64,000 nt of DNA, from assembly GCA_965279705.1 (NCBI GenBank), contig OZ257257.1, positions 1,922,001-1,986,000 on the forward strand, read 5' to 3'. Positions 51,801 through 60,049 of the stretch are shown piece by piece. Every line of letters begins with the position of its first letter. The first letter of the stretch is position 1. The position numbers were made by a program, and so were the translations under genes. The stretch comes from Stagnimonas sp965279705. GTDB taxonomy: Bacteria; Pseudomonadota; Gammaproteobacteria; Nevskiales; Nevskiaceae. The notes beneath the pieces were generated by a model. The model was not told the origin of the DNA and did not search any database. It worked only from the letters and a program-made list of their open reading frames with translations.

Positions 51801-52406
51801 CTGGAAGAAGGTCAGACCCGTTCGACCTACCTCGAAGAGCAATACAACGATCTCGACGGCGCGCTCAACACGCTCGAAGAGGCGATGAAGAAGATCGACG
51901 CCGAGACGCGTGATCTGTTCAAGCAGACCTTCGATACCGTCAACACGGTTTTCATGGATCGCTTCCCCAAGCTCTTCGGCGGCGGCGAGGCCTACCTCGA
52001 ACTCACCGGCGACAGTCTGCTCGATACCGGCGTACGCGTGATGGCGCGGCCGCCAGGCAAGCGCAACTCGACCATCCAGCTCTTGAGTGGTGGCGAAAAA
52101 GCGATGACGGCGGTCGCACTTCTGCTGGCCTTGTTCCAGCTCAATCCAGCGCCGTTCTGCTTGATGGATGAAGTCGATGCGCCGCTCGACGATGCTAACG
52201 TCGGCCGCTTTTGCGAGATCGTCCGCGAAATGTCGCAAGGCGTTCAATTCATTATCATTACCCACAACAAAATCACGATGGAGCTCGCCAACCAGCTGCA
52301 CGGCGTCACCATGCAGGAGCCGGGCGTGAGCCGTCTGGTGAGCGTGGATGTCGCGCAGGCGGTTGAGCTGACGGGTACCGAATTGCCTACCGAGAACGCC
52401 GCATGA
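48891..52406 (+). CDS. smc: Chromosome segregation protein SMC
   Basis: 1171 residues. N-terminal ATPase half with Walker A GPNGCGKSNL (G31-S38), two long coiled coils (about 170-490 and 650-1000), a hinge near 510-640 (SGWESAVEHVLGGLLQAPLT), and the C-terminal half with the ABC signature LLSGGEKAMTAVALLLAL and Walker B FCLMDEVDAPLDDANVGRF. It compacts and separates chromosomes. Bacteria with Smc also need ScpA/ScpB, not found here. It is coupled to zipA by an ATGA overlap. Confidence 0.97.
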   Translation: MRLTAIKLAGFKSFVDPTSLPLPSNLTGVVGPNGCGKSNLIDAVRWVLGETSIKNLRGSDSEDVIFNGSKTRKPVGRASVELVFDNSDQQIVGPYAAYTEISVKRELARDGNSQYYLNGAKCLKRDVTDLFLGTGLGGKNQYAIIEQGMVSRMVEAKPDELRQWLEEAAGISKYKERRRETESRIKQTRENLSRLNDLRAELATRLEVLVKQSANAEKFKTFKAEERQLRAEILALRLSAIEAQRAAKLAEISGQEAAFEAAKAEVAKTLEARGAAELALKEKQEAVNVDQGQLYEAEAQLARHEQALAHARELQSLKARELEQLARGLAELQSREQREQSRLQALETEVAGLDTQVKTAEAAEGDALAAVSKAEADVVSEQTRWNEHLARSEAPLTQVEAERVRVQQLDRARFMTDERLKRLTAEHGALNGTPIQASLLEADTELTTLQTELADAQAALQRVDQQLSALRDSRAALETRLHEDRQALQSSRGRLASLETLQQAALRQDDAELNQWLRQQNLAEMPRLAAQLQVGSGWESAVEHVLGGLLQAPLTAAFAQANGAPKAGIALLDPTTGESQSETDRLSHFVTGPAAVLDVLHGIFLAPDAAVARQRAETLLAGESVITPEGIWRGRGWVRHPKTGDAQSGVLARAQLVKQLKITVDELAAKVAEQEQELGGARQQQQTFEIERRDHATKTEARRQRQAQRMAFRQAQAVRLEQVLARAAQLSQELQGLSEQQAQQTKEATESREKLAQLEATATQLKAERAELQQSQARARDAVQRLRSALTQTAQARNSVQLRLAGQRSAAAALQQTLQDLAARIEASTKTKAEQEALAGELAAPIATNTSEVEASRAAVTAARDKLRAARELGGASEQQLTSAQQAARSAEFAQDAARDRLQQSRLDAEGDKAREASLLEQFVETGFALDVLKDGLAAEATAEIWEEKLASTLRRIERLGAINLAAIQELEEGQTRSTYLEEQYNDLDGALNTLEEAMKKIDAETRDLFKQTFDTVNTVFMDRFPKLFGGGEAYLELTGDSLLDTGVRVMARPPGKRNSTIQLLSGGEKAMTAVALLLALFQLNPAPFCLMDEVDAPLDDANVGRFCEIVREMSQGVQFIIITHNKITMELANQLHGVTMQEPGVSRLVSVDVAQAVELTGTELPTENAA

Positions 52407-53074
52407 CGCCATTGAACTGGGCTGTTTTGATTGTTGGCTTGGGCGCCGCCGTGGTGGTCTGGTGGGTGTCGCGCCGCAACCGCGGCCCCGGTGAGGAGTG
52501 GATCGAGCCCGCACGCGGCAAGGCCAACGACAAGCAGCTGGACATGTTCACCTCCACCCAGCAGTTCGATGAGTTCGGCGTGGGCAAGCCTCGACCGGCC
52601 AAGGTTGCTCCCCGGCTCGATGGTGCGCCCACAGCAAGCCAGCCGGCGCGGAAGGAGCCACCACAAAAAATCATTGCGCTATTGATTGCCGAGAGAGAAG
52701 GCACTCATATTTTTGGTCCGCAGGTGCACGCGGCACTGCGTGAGCATGGGCTCGAGTTCGGTGCCAAGCAGATTTATCACCGGCTGGCAGATGGCGAATC
52801 CGTTTACAGCGTCGCCAGCTTGCTCAAACCCGGCTTCATCGATCCCGCAGACGAGCAGAGCTTCTCCACGCCAGGTCTTTCGATTTTCATGGTGCTACCG
52901 GGCCCGCTGCCGCCGGTCTCGACGTTTCGCGAGATGCTGTCCACGGCACAGAGCCTGGCAAAGACGCTCAATGCCAGTGTCTACGACATGCGCCGCCAAC
53001 CCTTGAGCCCCGAGGCCAGCCTGAAGCTGGAGCGCGAAGTGGAGCAGTGGGCACGCCAGAACCCGATGTCGTGA
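52403..53074 (+). CDS. zipA: Cell division protein ZipA
   Basis: 223 residues, short for ZipA. One N-terminal membrane helix (PLNWAVLIVGLGAAVVVWWV) is followed by a short Pro/Lys linker and a C-terminal ZipA domain from about 85 (IIALLIAEREGTHIFGPQVH, FSTPGLSIFMVLPGPLPPVS), which binds the FtsZ tail. ZipA anchors the Z-ring to the membrane. smc-zipA-ligA order is standard in gammaproteobacteria. The last four bases overlap the ligA start used here (GTGA). Confidence 0.92.
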   Translation: MTPLNWAVLIVGLGAAVVVWWVSRRNRGPGEEWIEPARGKANDKQLDMFTSTQQFDEFGVGKPRPAKVAPRLDGAPTASQPARKEPPQKIIALLIAEREGTHIFGPQVHAALREHGLEFGAKQIYHRLADGESVYSVASLLKPGFIDPADEQSFSTPGLSIFMVLPGPLPPVSTFREMLSTAQSLAKTLNASVYDMRRQPLSPEASLKLEREVEQWARQNPMS

Positions 53075-55128
53075 TCTCCGATGAGATCCGTCAGCGCGCG
53101 CAGGCACTGCGTGCGCTGCTTGATGCGCACAACCATCGCTACTACGTGCTCGATGATCCGACGGCCTCAGACGCGGAATACGACGCGCTTTTCCGCGAGC
53201 TGCAGGCCATCGAGACCATCCATCCGGCCTTGCTCGCCCTAGACTCTCCTACACAGCGCGTTGGCGGGGCCGCACTCAAGGTATTTGCCGAAGTGCGACA
53301 CCGCATGCCGATGCAGTCGCTCAACAACGCTTTCAACGAAGACGAGCTGGGCGACTTCGACCGTCGCGTGCGGGCAGGCCTAGGCGTGGCGAACGAGGTG
53401 GAATACGTCGCCGAACCTAAGCTTGATGGTCTCGCGGTTTCGCTCCTCTACGAACAGGGTGTGTTCGTGCGGGGTGCAACGCGCGGCGACGGTACTACTG
53501 GCGAGGACATCACCGAAAATCTGCGCACCATCCGCCGCATCCCACTACGCTTGAGTGGCGGCCCGCATCCGGCGCTGCTCGAAGTGCGCGGCGAGGTGTT
53601 TTTTCCACTCGCCGCGTTCAAGAAACTCAATGCCGAGATCGAGGCGAAAGGCGGCAAGCTGTTCGTCAATCCGCGCAACGCGGCGGCCGGTGCGTTGCGG
53701 CAGCTCGACCCGAAGATCACCGCGAGCCGACCACTCGCTTTTTATGCTTATGCGGTCGGCGTGAGTGAAGGTTTGGGCGCATTCAAGACCCATGCGGCGC
53801 TGCTGCAACAACTCAAGGACTGGACGCTGCCGGTTTCGGATTTGATCGAGATCGTTACCGGTGCCGAAGGCTGCTGGCAGTTTTATGAGGCCATGCAGGC
53901 CAAGCGGGCAGGGCTGCCCTTCGACATGGATGGCGTCGTCTACAAACTCAACGACCTTGCTGGTCGAGAGGAGCTGGGCAGCGTCAGCCGAGCGCCGCGC
54001 TGGGCCATAGCCCACAAATTTCCGGCCGAAGAGGCCGAGACGATTCTGCTGGATGTCGAGTTTCAGATCGGCCGCACCGGTGCGGTCACGCCGGTGGCCA
54101 GACTCAAGCCGGTGTTCGTTGGTGGTGCGACGGTAAGCAATGCCACGCTGCACAACATGGACGAGGTCGCGCGCAAGGATGTGCGTATCGGTGACGCTGT
54201 GATTGTGCGCCGCGCCGGCGATGTGATCCCGGAAGTGGCGCGCGCCTTGATCGATAAGCGCCCCATGGACGCGCGCTTGGTGCTGCTGCCTGAAGCCTGT
54301 CCTGTTTGTGGTTCGCCGGTGGCGCGCGAAGAGGGCGAAGCCGTAGCGCGTTGCACCGGGGGGCTGACGTGCCGCGCTCAATTGCACGCGGGTTTGCTGC
54401 ATTTCGTCGGTCGCCGGGCGATGGACATCGAAGGTTTTGGCGAGAAGCTGCTGACCCAGCTGATCGAGCAGGACATGGTCAAATCACCAATCGATCTTTT
54501 TCAGCTGGATGCGCAGCGCTTGGCAGGGCTGGAGCGCATGGCCGAAAAGTCGGCCGCCAATATCGTCGAGGCTGCCGAAAAGGCAAAAAGCACCACGCTG
54601 GGTCGCTTCCTGTTCGCGCTGGGTATCCGCGATGTCGGTGAGTCCACCGCCGAGGCGCTGGCTCGACACTTCGGTACGCTGGAGTTACTCATCGAAGCAG
54701 CGCAAGCCGATGCACCGACTGCGGAAGCTGAAAAGAAAAAAGATCGGTTCCCACTGTTGCAAGCAGTGCCCGATGTCGGGCCAGAGGTTGCGGCACAGCT
54801 CGCACGCTGGTTCACCGATGCCCACCATCTGGAACTGCTGACTGCACTGCGAGACGTTGGCATTCGCTGGCCCGAGGTGCAGCAGGTTGTCATCGAAGGC
54901 CCGTTGACCGGCAAGACTTTTGTCATCACAGGCACGCTGCCGGAATCTCGCGATACCGTGGCGTCGCGCATTGAAGCGGCGGGCGGCAAGGTGACTGGCT
55001 CTGTATCTGCCAAGACCGATTTTCTCGTGGCCGGAGAGGCCGCTGGCAGCAAGCTCGCCAAGGCAGAGAAGCTTGGAGTTGCAGTGCTTGGCTGGGAGAA
55101 CCTATCTGCATTGCTTCAATCAACATGA
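53071..55128 (+). CDS. ligA: NAD-dependent DNA ligase
   Basis: 685 residues from the GTG at 53071. Domain Ia, adenylation domain with active lysine K117 (EYVAEPKLDGLAVSLLYEQG), OB fold (RRAGDVIPEVARALIDKRPM), four-cysteine zinc finger (CPVC and CTGGLTC), helix-hairpin-helix region, and C-terminal BRCT (GKTFVITGTLPESRDTVASR). It seals nicks using NAD+ and is essential. The GTG at 53071 overlaps the zipA stop and places the lysine near the E. coli K115 position; the GTG at 53047 gives eight more residues. Neither has a strong ribosome site. Confidence 0.96.
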   Translation: MISDEIRQRAQALRALLDAHNHRYYVLDDPTASDAEYDALFRELQAIETIHPALLALDSPTQRVGGAALKVFAEVRHRMPMQSLNNAFNEDELGDFDRRVRAGLGVANEVEYVAEPKLDGLAVSLLYEQGVFVRGATRGDGTTGEDITENLRTIRRIPLRLSGGPHPALLEVRGEVFFPLAAFKKLNAEIEAKGGKLFVNPRNAAAGALRQLDPKITASRPLAFYAYAVGVSEGLGAFKTHAALLQQLKDWTLPVSDLIEIVTGAEGCWQFYEAMQAKRAGLPFDMDGVVYKLNDLAGREELGSVSRAPRWAIAHKFPAEEAETILLDVEFQIGRTGAVTPVARLKPVFVGGATVSNATLHNMDEVARKDVRIGDAVIVRRAGDVIPEVARALIDKRPMDARLVLLPEACPVCGSPVAREEGEAVARCTGGLTCRAQLHAGLLHFVGRRAMDIEGFGEKLLTQLIEQDMVKSPIDLFQLDAQRLAGLERMAEKSAANIVEAAEKAKSTTLGRFLFALGIRDVGESTAEALARHFGTLELLIEAAQADAPTAEAEKKKDRFPLLQAVPDVGPEVAAQLARWFTDAHHLELLTALRDVGIRWPEVQQVVIEGPLTGKTFVITGTLPESRDTVASRIEAAGGKVTGSVSAKTDFLVAGEAAGSKLAKAEKLGVAVLGWENLSALLQST

Positions 55129-55281
55129 TCGCTATCAATGTTGAACTTCATGTGCAAACAAGATCATCGTCCGCAAACAACTTTGATCTTTGAACATGCC
55201 GGGACAGTCTTTTATTTGCTTGACTTTTCAACGCAGCCCAAGATTTGCAGCATCGTATTGAAGATTCCGTATTTCAATGTG
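55129..55281. other. AT-rich intergenic region after ligA
   Basis: Distal part of the 295-base gap between ligA and hupB. No gene is supported. It is AT-rich compared with the flanks. An inverted repeat ATTGAA/TTCAAT (55257-55262 and 55273-55278) lies just upstream of the hupB -35 and could be an operator. No terminator with a T tract is seen after ligA. Confidence 0.4.
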
Positions 55282-55311
55282 TTGACGCTCTGCAAAGCCA
55301 GTTGCTATAAA
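55282..55311 (+). promoter_or_regulatory. hupB promoter
   Basis: TTGACG (55282-55287) and TATAAA (55306-55311) are 18 bases apart, each five of six to the sigma-70 consensus. This is the best promoter in the window. Transcription should start near 55318, about 105 bases before the hupB ATG. Confidence 0.7.
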
Positions 55312-55318
55312 GGTTTTG

Positions 55319-55361
55319 CCGCTGTCGTTCGTTGCACGCCACATTGCAACGAAGACAGCGG
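55319..55361 (+). promoter_or_regulatory. Long hairpin at the 5' end of the hupB mRNA
   Basis: Left arm 55319-55336 and right arm 55345-55361 pair over 17 bp with one bulged G (55327) and an 8-base loop. It begins at the predicted transcription start. No T run follows, so it is not a terminator. It could protect the 5' end from decay. Confidence 0.6.
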
Positions 55362-55423
55362 TATTTATTCTAGGGACTGTTAATCGGCTACTTGCTAGCT
55401 CTTCAAGAGGGGAACTCTTACTC

Positions 55424-55696
55424 ATGAACAAATCAGAACTCATCACCGCGATCGCCGACAAGGCAGAACTCTCAAAGGCTGATGCTGGCCGTGCACTGGA
55501 CTCTTTCGTTGAAGTGCTCGCAAAGGCATTGAAGAAGAACGACAAGGTTTCTCTCGTCGGCTTTGGCACCTTCGCTGTTCGCAAGCGCGCTGCTCGTACG
55601 GGTCGCAACCCCAAGACCGGCGCCCCGCTGAAAATCGCTGCCAGCAAAAATCCTACTTTCAAGGCTGGTAAGGCGTTGAAGGATGCGATAAAGTAG
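55424..55696 (+). CDS. hupB: DNA-binding protein HU-beta
   Basis: 90 residues. MNKSELITAIADKAELSKAD is the HU start, and GFGTFAVRKRAARTGRNPKT is the DNA-binding arm, with the signature proline. HU wraps and bends DNA nonspecifically. The ATG at 55424 is chosen by homology and the GAGGGGAAC upstream. A strong promoter and a long 5' leader hairpin precede it. tRNA-Val and tRNA-Asp and then ppiD follow in the usual proteobacterial order. Confidence 0.97.
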   Translation: MNKSELITAIADKAELSKADAGRALDSFVEVLAKALKKNDKVSLVGFGTFAVRKRAARTGRNPKTGAPLKIAASKNPTFKAGKALKDAIK

Positions 55697-55753
55697 ACGA
55701 CTCGCTGGGACGCTCTTCGGAATAAGCGCTCGCCGATCTCAAAGTCGTAAAGC

Positions 55754-55829
55754 GGGTGCTTAGCTCAGCTGGTAGAGCGTCGCCCTTACACGGCGCAGGT
55801 CGGCGGTTCGAACCCGTCAGCACCCACCA
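55754..55829 (+). tRNA. tRNA-Val (UAC)
   Basis: 76 bases with CCA. Acceptor GGGTGCT/AGCACCC, anticodon loop CTTACAC giving anticodon UAC, T arm GGCGG/CCGTC. The anticodon stem TCGCC/GGCGC has a T-C mismatch at positions 27-43, unusual but outside the loop. Discriminator A. Confidence 0.95.
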
Positions 55830-55853
55830 AGATTGTTTAGTTGCAAACCGCGT

Positions 55854-55930
55854 GGAGCGGTAGTTCAGTTGGTTAGAATAACGGCCTGTCACGCCGTGGG
55901 TCGCGGGTTCGAGTCCCGTCCGCTCCGCCA
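55854..55930 (+). tRNA. tRNA-Asp (GUC)
   Basis: 77 bases with CCA. Acceptor GGAGCGG/CCGCTCC, anticodon stem ACGGC/GCCGT with loop CTGTCAC giving anticodon GUC, discriminator G. It is 24 bases after tRNA-Val, and the two share a transcript. Confidence 0.96.
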
Positions 55931-55940
55931 TTACATCGAA

Positions 55941-55966
55941 AGGGCGCTCTCAATGAGCGCCTTTTT
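55941..55966 (+). terminator. Rho-independent terminator of the tRNA-Val/Asp unit
   Basis: 7-bp stem GGCGCTC / GAGCGCC (55943-55949 and 55955-55961) with a 5-base loop, then T5. ppiD begins 36 bases further on. Confidence 0.9.
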
Positions 55967-56001
55967 GCTTTGTAGCACTCCTCAACAGCGATCAATCAAA
56001 T

Positions 56002-57924
56002 ATGTTGCAGACCATTCGTGACCGTGTGAGCGGTCCCATCATCTGGGCCATCATCGCGCTCATTGCAATTCCATTTGCTTTCGTGGGTATCGAGAGCTTC
56101 CAAAGCGGTGGTGCCGATCCGACAGTGGCCAAGGTCGGCGATCAGAAGATCACCTCTTCGCAGCTTGAGGCGGCATACCAGCAGCGCTTGCAGCGTCTGC
56201 AACAAATGCTTGGTGAAAATTTCCGCTCGGACATGATTGAACCAGCCCGCTTTCGCGAAGGGGTGCTGCAAGAGATGGTTCAAGAAACTGCGATGCAGCA
56301 ACACGCTGCAGAAGCGGGCTATACGGCATCGGATGCAGCCATTCTGGATGCCATACGAGCCATTCCTGCGTTTCAGAAAGATGGTCAATTTTCGGCCGAA
56401 CTTTATCGCGAAGCGCTTTCGCGGCAAGGCCTTGATCCGCAAGGCTTCGAGCGTCAGTTGCGAGATGGCCTGAGTGTCGACCAGATCCGCGATGGTGTTC
56501 TGGCCAGTGCTTTCGTAACACCTGCAGAGTCGGCTGCTGCGTGGCGCTTAGCCAGGCAGGAACGCGTTTTCACCAGTGCGCGTTTCAAGGCGGCAGACTA
56601 TGAAGCGCAGATCACGGTCAGCGATGAAGATATCGCCAAGCATTTCGCAGAGCAGGGCGATCGCTACAAAGCGCCTGAACGACTGAAGCTCAAAGTAGTT
56701 GAGCTCAATCTGGAAAAACTGCCAGAAGCCCCGGTGCCTGAAGCCGCGGTTCTCAAAGCTCTTTATGACGCTGACAGCAATGCTTTTGCGTCCTCGGAAG
56801 AGCGGCGTGCACGCCACATCCTGATTGCCTTCGGCGCAGACAAATCTGCCGCACTGAAGAAAGCGCAGGAAGCAAAAACGAAATTGGATGGCAAAGCCGA
56901 CTTTGCAACCGTTGCAAGCGAGCTGTCAGATGATCCGGGCTCCAAGACCAATGGCGGTGATTTGGGCTGGGTTCGCAAAGGGTTGATGACGCCCAAGTTT
57001 GAAGAAAGTCTGTTTTCGCTTCAGAAGGGCCAAGTGTCGGAGCCTGTCGAAACCGAGTTTGGATGGCATCTCATCAAGCTGGAAGACGTCAAACCAGCGG
57101 TGACCAAGGCCTTTGAAGATCCGGCGGTGCAAGCTGAATTGCTAGCGCGCTATCGCAAACGGGACGTGGAAAAGCGCTTTCAGGAGCTGTCGGAAAAGAT
57201 CGACGAACTGGCCTTTGAAAAGAACAGCACACTCGATCCAGTGGCCGAAGCAGTTGGCGGCACTGTGGAAACCACGGATTGGTTTACACGCACCAGCGGC
57301 ACTGGCCTGACCGCGAATCAGGCTGTCATTCAAGCCGCTTTTTCGCCGGAAGTTTTGCAAGACAACGAAAACAGCAAGCCGATTTCTCTAGGCGCCAATC
57401 ACGTTGCGATTGTGCGCAAGGCAGAGTACGAGCCTGCACGCGCAAAAACGATTGAAGAAGTGCGTGAACAAGTTCGCGCCGAGCTAAAAACAGCGCGTGC
57501 GGCCGAGAAAGCCAAGCTGGAAGCCGAAACTACATTGAAGGCGGTTGAGGCCGGTGCCTCGCTGGCAACCGTTGCCGCCGAGCATCAACACGGCGTCGTT
57601 GCCTCGGGTGCCGTGCGTCGTGATACCCAAGGGGTTGACCGCGCGCTGCTTGATGCAGCGTTCCGCTTGTCGCGTCCGGCAGCGGGCAAAGTCAGTGTCG
57701 GCAAGGCAGATTTGGGATCGGGCGAAATTGCCGTGATCGCATTGACCGAAGTGAAAGATGCGACGCCCGAAACGGACGACAGCGCCTTCAAGCAGCAGAG
57801 CACGCAGCTCAAAGACGCACTCGCAGGGGCAGAGTTTGCGAGTTTCCGCACCGATCTTGAAACACGCCTGGGTGTCGATCGCAAAGAGCTGCCTGCGGCT
57901 GATCCGACGACTCCAACACCCTAG
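56002..57924 (+). CDS. ppiD: Periplasmic folding chaperone PpiD (SurA_N/parvulin)
   Basis: 640 residues. One N-terminal membrane anchor (IIWAIIALIAIPFAFVGI), then a SurA-N-like chaperone region to about 250, and one parvulin rotamase domain at about 268-360 (ARHILIAFGADKSAALKKAQ, DLGWVRKGLMTPKFEESLFS, FGWHLIKLEDV). A long C-terminal helical region follows. It acts at the SecYEG exit, helping proteins leave the translocon. The hupB-tRNA-ppiD order is conserved in this group. It is followed by the symporter gene after eight bases. Confidence 0.95.
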   Translation: MLQTIRDRVSGPIIWAIIALIAIPFAFVGIESFQSGGADPTVAKVGDQKITSSQLEAAYQQRLQRLQQMLGENFRSDMIEPARFREGVLQEMVQETAMQQHAAEAGYTASDAAILDAIRAIPAFQKDGQFSAELYREALSRQGLDPQGFERQLRDGLSVDQIRDGVLASAFVTPAESAAAWRLARQERVFTSARFKAADYEAQITVSDEDIAKHFAEQGDRYKAPERLKLKVVELNLEKLPEAPVPEAAVLKALYDADSNAFASSEERRARHILIAFGADKSAALKKAQEAKTKLDGKADFATVASELSDDPGSKTNGGDLGWVRKGLMTPKFEESLFSLQKGQVSEPVETEFGWHLIKLEDVKPAVTKAFEDPAVQAELLARYRKRDVEKRFQELSEKIDELAFEKNSTLDPVAEAVGGTVETTDWFTRTSGTGLTANQAVIQAAFSPEVLQDNENSKPISLGANHVAIVRKAEYEPARAKTIEEVREQVRAELKTARAAEKAKLEAETTLKAVEAGASLATVAAEHQHGVVASGAVRRDTQGVDRALLDAAFRLSRPAAGKVSVGKADLGSGEIAVIALTEVKDATPETDDSAFKQQSTQLKDALAGAEFASFRTDLETRLGVDRKELPAADPTTPTP

Positions 57925-57932
57925 GGACTGAT

Positions 57933-59213
57933 ATGAACCTACCGCTCCACTGGCGCATGTTGATTGCCCTCGTGGCGGCGGTGGCTATCGGCACCCTGTT
58001 CGGCGACTCCGAGTTGCTGCTCAAGGTGTGCAACATGATCGGCACCTTGTTTCTCAACGCACTGAAAATGCTGATAGTGCCGCTGATTCTCGCGGCGTTG
58101 TTGAATGGCTTGATCGGTGGGGCAGAGCAGGGTGGTTTGGGTCGACTGGGCGCGCTCACATTCGGCTTTTATGTGGGCACTGGCTTGCTGGCGATCCTGA
58201 CCGGTCTGGCCTGGGCCAATCTGCTCACGCCCGGCATTGTCGATGGCGTACCGGCTGCGCCTTTGCTTGGGCTTTCCGGCGACGCCAACGCCATCGTCGC
58301 GCAGGTGCAGGAAAAAGGTACGCAAGATCTCTGGGCCGTGCTCATCCGCATGGTGCCGACCAATCCGGTCGAGGCCGCAGCCAAGGGCGACATGCTCGGG
58401 CTGGTCACGTTTGGTCTTCTTTTTGGATGGGCGCTTTCACAGTTGCCAGGCGACCTGCGTGGCACCCATGCCGCGTTCTGGAAAGGCGTGTACGAGGCAA
58501 TGACGCGCATCACTGCGCTGGTGATGAAGGCGGCGCCGATTGGCGTGTTTGCCATCGTCACCGGCACCGTGGCCAAAACCGGCACCGCAGCGCTTGAACC
58601 GCTGGCGGTATTCATGCTGGTGGTCGTGCTCGGGTTGCTGACACATGGGCTGGTTGTTTTGCCCTTGGTGTTGAAGCTGGTAGCTCGCGTGCCTGCGTTT
58701 GCGCTGCACCGCGCAATGGCCCCGGCGCTGCTTACGGCGTTCTCCACCTCGTCGTCGAACGCTACGCTGCCATTGACGATGGACTGCATTGAGAACAAGG
58801 CTAAAGTGCCTCGTCGGGTGTCTGGCTTCGTGTTGCCGATCGGCGCCAACGTCAATACCGATGGCTCGGCGCTCTATGAATGTGTGGCCGCCATTTTTAT
58901 CGCGCAGGCCTATGGTTTGCACCTGAGTTTTGGCGCGCAATTCACTGTGGTGGCACTGGCACTCATCACTGCGGTTGGCGTGGCAGGCATTCCGTCCGCC
59001 AGCCTTGTTGCCATTGCCGTGATCCTGTCAGCGATCGGCTTGCCGCTCGAAGGCGTGGGTCTCATTCTGGCCGTAGACCGCGTGCTGGACATGTGCCGCA
59101 CGGCGCTCAACGTCCTGGGTGATTCGTCCGCCACCGTCACCGTCGCCAGACTCTCTGGTGAGGATGGCGTTCTTGGCCAACCTGCGTTGAAAGTTGCCGG
59201 CAAGAAGGACTAA
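57933..59213 (+). CDS. Dicarboxylate/amino acid:cation symporter (DAACS family)
   Basis: 426 residues with about eight membrane helices and two hairpin loops. The substrate-binding hairpin reads AFSTSSSNATLPLTMDCIEN, and helix 7 has FVLPIGANVNTDGSALYECV, where NTDG takes the place of the usual NMDG. The second hairpin (AGIPSASLVAIAVILSAIGL) and VDRVLDMCRTALNVLGDS complete the GltP/DctA pattern. The VDRxLDMxRTxxNV end is typical of glutamate/aspartate carriers, where it contacts the amino acid group. It follows ppiD by eight bases and converges on fabI with a 13-base gap lacking a terminator. Confidence 0.95.
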   Translation: MNLPLHWRMLIALVAAVAIGTLFGDSELLLKVCNMIGTLFLNALKMLIVPLILAALLNGLIGGAEQGGLGRLGALTFGFYVGTGLLAILTGLAWANLLTPGIVDGVPAAPLLGLSGDANAIVAQVQEKGTQDLWAVLIRMVPTNPVEAAAKGDMLGLVTFGLLFGWALSQLPGDLRGTHAAFWKGVYEAMTRITALVMKAAPIGVFAIVTGTVAKTGTAALEPLAVFMLVVVLGLLTHGLVVLPLVLKLVARVPAFALHRAMAPALLTAFSTSSSNATLPLTMDCIENKAKVPRRVSGFVLPIGANVNTDGSALYECVAAIFIAQAYGLHLSFGAQFTVVALALITAVGVAGIPSASLVAIAVILSAIGLPLEGVGLILAVDRVLDMCRTALNVLGDSSATVTVARLSGEDGVLGQPALKVAGKKD

Positions 59214-59226
59214 CTGCTGAAGCGGT

Positions 59227-60021
59227 TTACTTGCCGTCGTCCGGCAAGCTCATGCCCATGATGTTGAAGCCGGCATCGACATAAACGATTTCGCCAGTGA
59301 TGCCGGAGGCTAGGTCGGACGACAGGAATGCCGCCGTATTGCCGACTTCTTCGATGGTGACATTGCGCTTCAAGGCATTGGCTTTTTCAGAAGCGCTCAA
59401 CATGCCCCGAAAACCCTTGATTCCAGCAGCAGCCAAGGTTTTGATCGGCCCGGCGGAGATGCCATTGACACGAATGCCTTCGGCCCCAAGCTCGGCGGCC
59501 ATGAACCGCACGTTGGCTTCCAGCGAGGCTTTAGCAGGACCCATCACGTTGTACATCGGCATGGCGCGCATCGCACCCAGATAGGTCAGTGTCAGCAGGC
59601 TGGCCGAGCGGCCTTGCATCAATGGCCTTGCTGCCTTGCCGAGTGCCGCAAACGAGTAGGCGCTGATGTCGTGCGCCAAGGCAAAACCTTCGCGTGTCAC
59701 GCTTTCGAGGTAGCCACCTTGCAGCAATTCACGCGGCGCGAAGCCAATGGAGTGGATCACGATATCAATGCCGCCCCAAGCGTCTTTTAAGGCAGCGAAC
59801 ACAGCATCAATTTCGCCGTCGCGGGTGACGTCCATCGGCAAGACGAGCTTCGAGCCTACCGAGTGCGCCAGGTCCTCGACGCGCGGCTTTAGCTTGTCAC
59901 CCTGAAAGGTGAAAGCGAGCTCGGCACCTTCGCGAGCAAAGGCTTCGGTGATACCGGTGGCGATGGAACGCTCACTGGCAACGCCAGTAATCAATGCTTT
60001 TTTGCCGGATAGAAAGCCCAT
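59227..60021 (-). CDS. fabI: Enoyl-[acyl-carrier-protein] reductase (NADH)
   Basis: 264 residues, SDR fold, final reductive step of fatty-acid elongation. NADH motif GVASERSIATGITEAFAREG; active-site tyrosines Y147 and Y157 and lysine K164 (YLGAMRAMPMYNVMGPAKAS), one residue shifted from E. coli Y146/Y156/K163. The C-terminal GEIVYVDAGFNIMGM is standard. It lies 28 bases downstream of the TonB-like gene on the same strand. Whether it has its own promoter is not clear from the gap. Confidence 0.97.
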   Translation of the reverse strand: MGFLSGKKALITGVASERSIATGITEAFAREGAELAFTFQGDKLKPRVEDLAHSVGSKLVLPMDVTRDGEIDAVFAALKDAWGGIDIVIHSIGFAPRELLQGGYLESVTREGFALAHDISAYSFAALGKAARPLMQGRSASLLTLTYLGAMRAMPMYNVMGPAKASLEANVRFMAAELGAEGIRVNGISAGPIKTLAAAGIKGFRGMLSASEKANALKRNVTIEEVGNTAAFLSSDLASGITGEIVYVDAGFNIMGMSLPDDGK

Positions 60022-60049
60022 GCGGTTTCTCCTCGAATCGCGCCCGCGC

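Noticed and set aside
53047..53070. Upstream GTG start for ligA adding eight residues
   Set aside because: The GGAG is only two bases away, too close, and K117 fits the family better from the GTG at 53071. It cannot be fully excluded.
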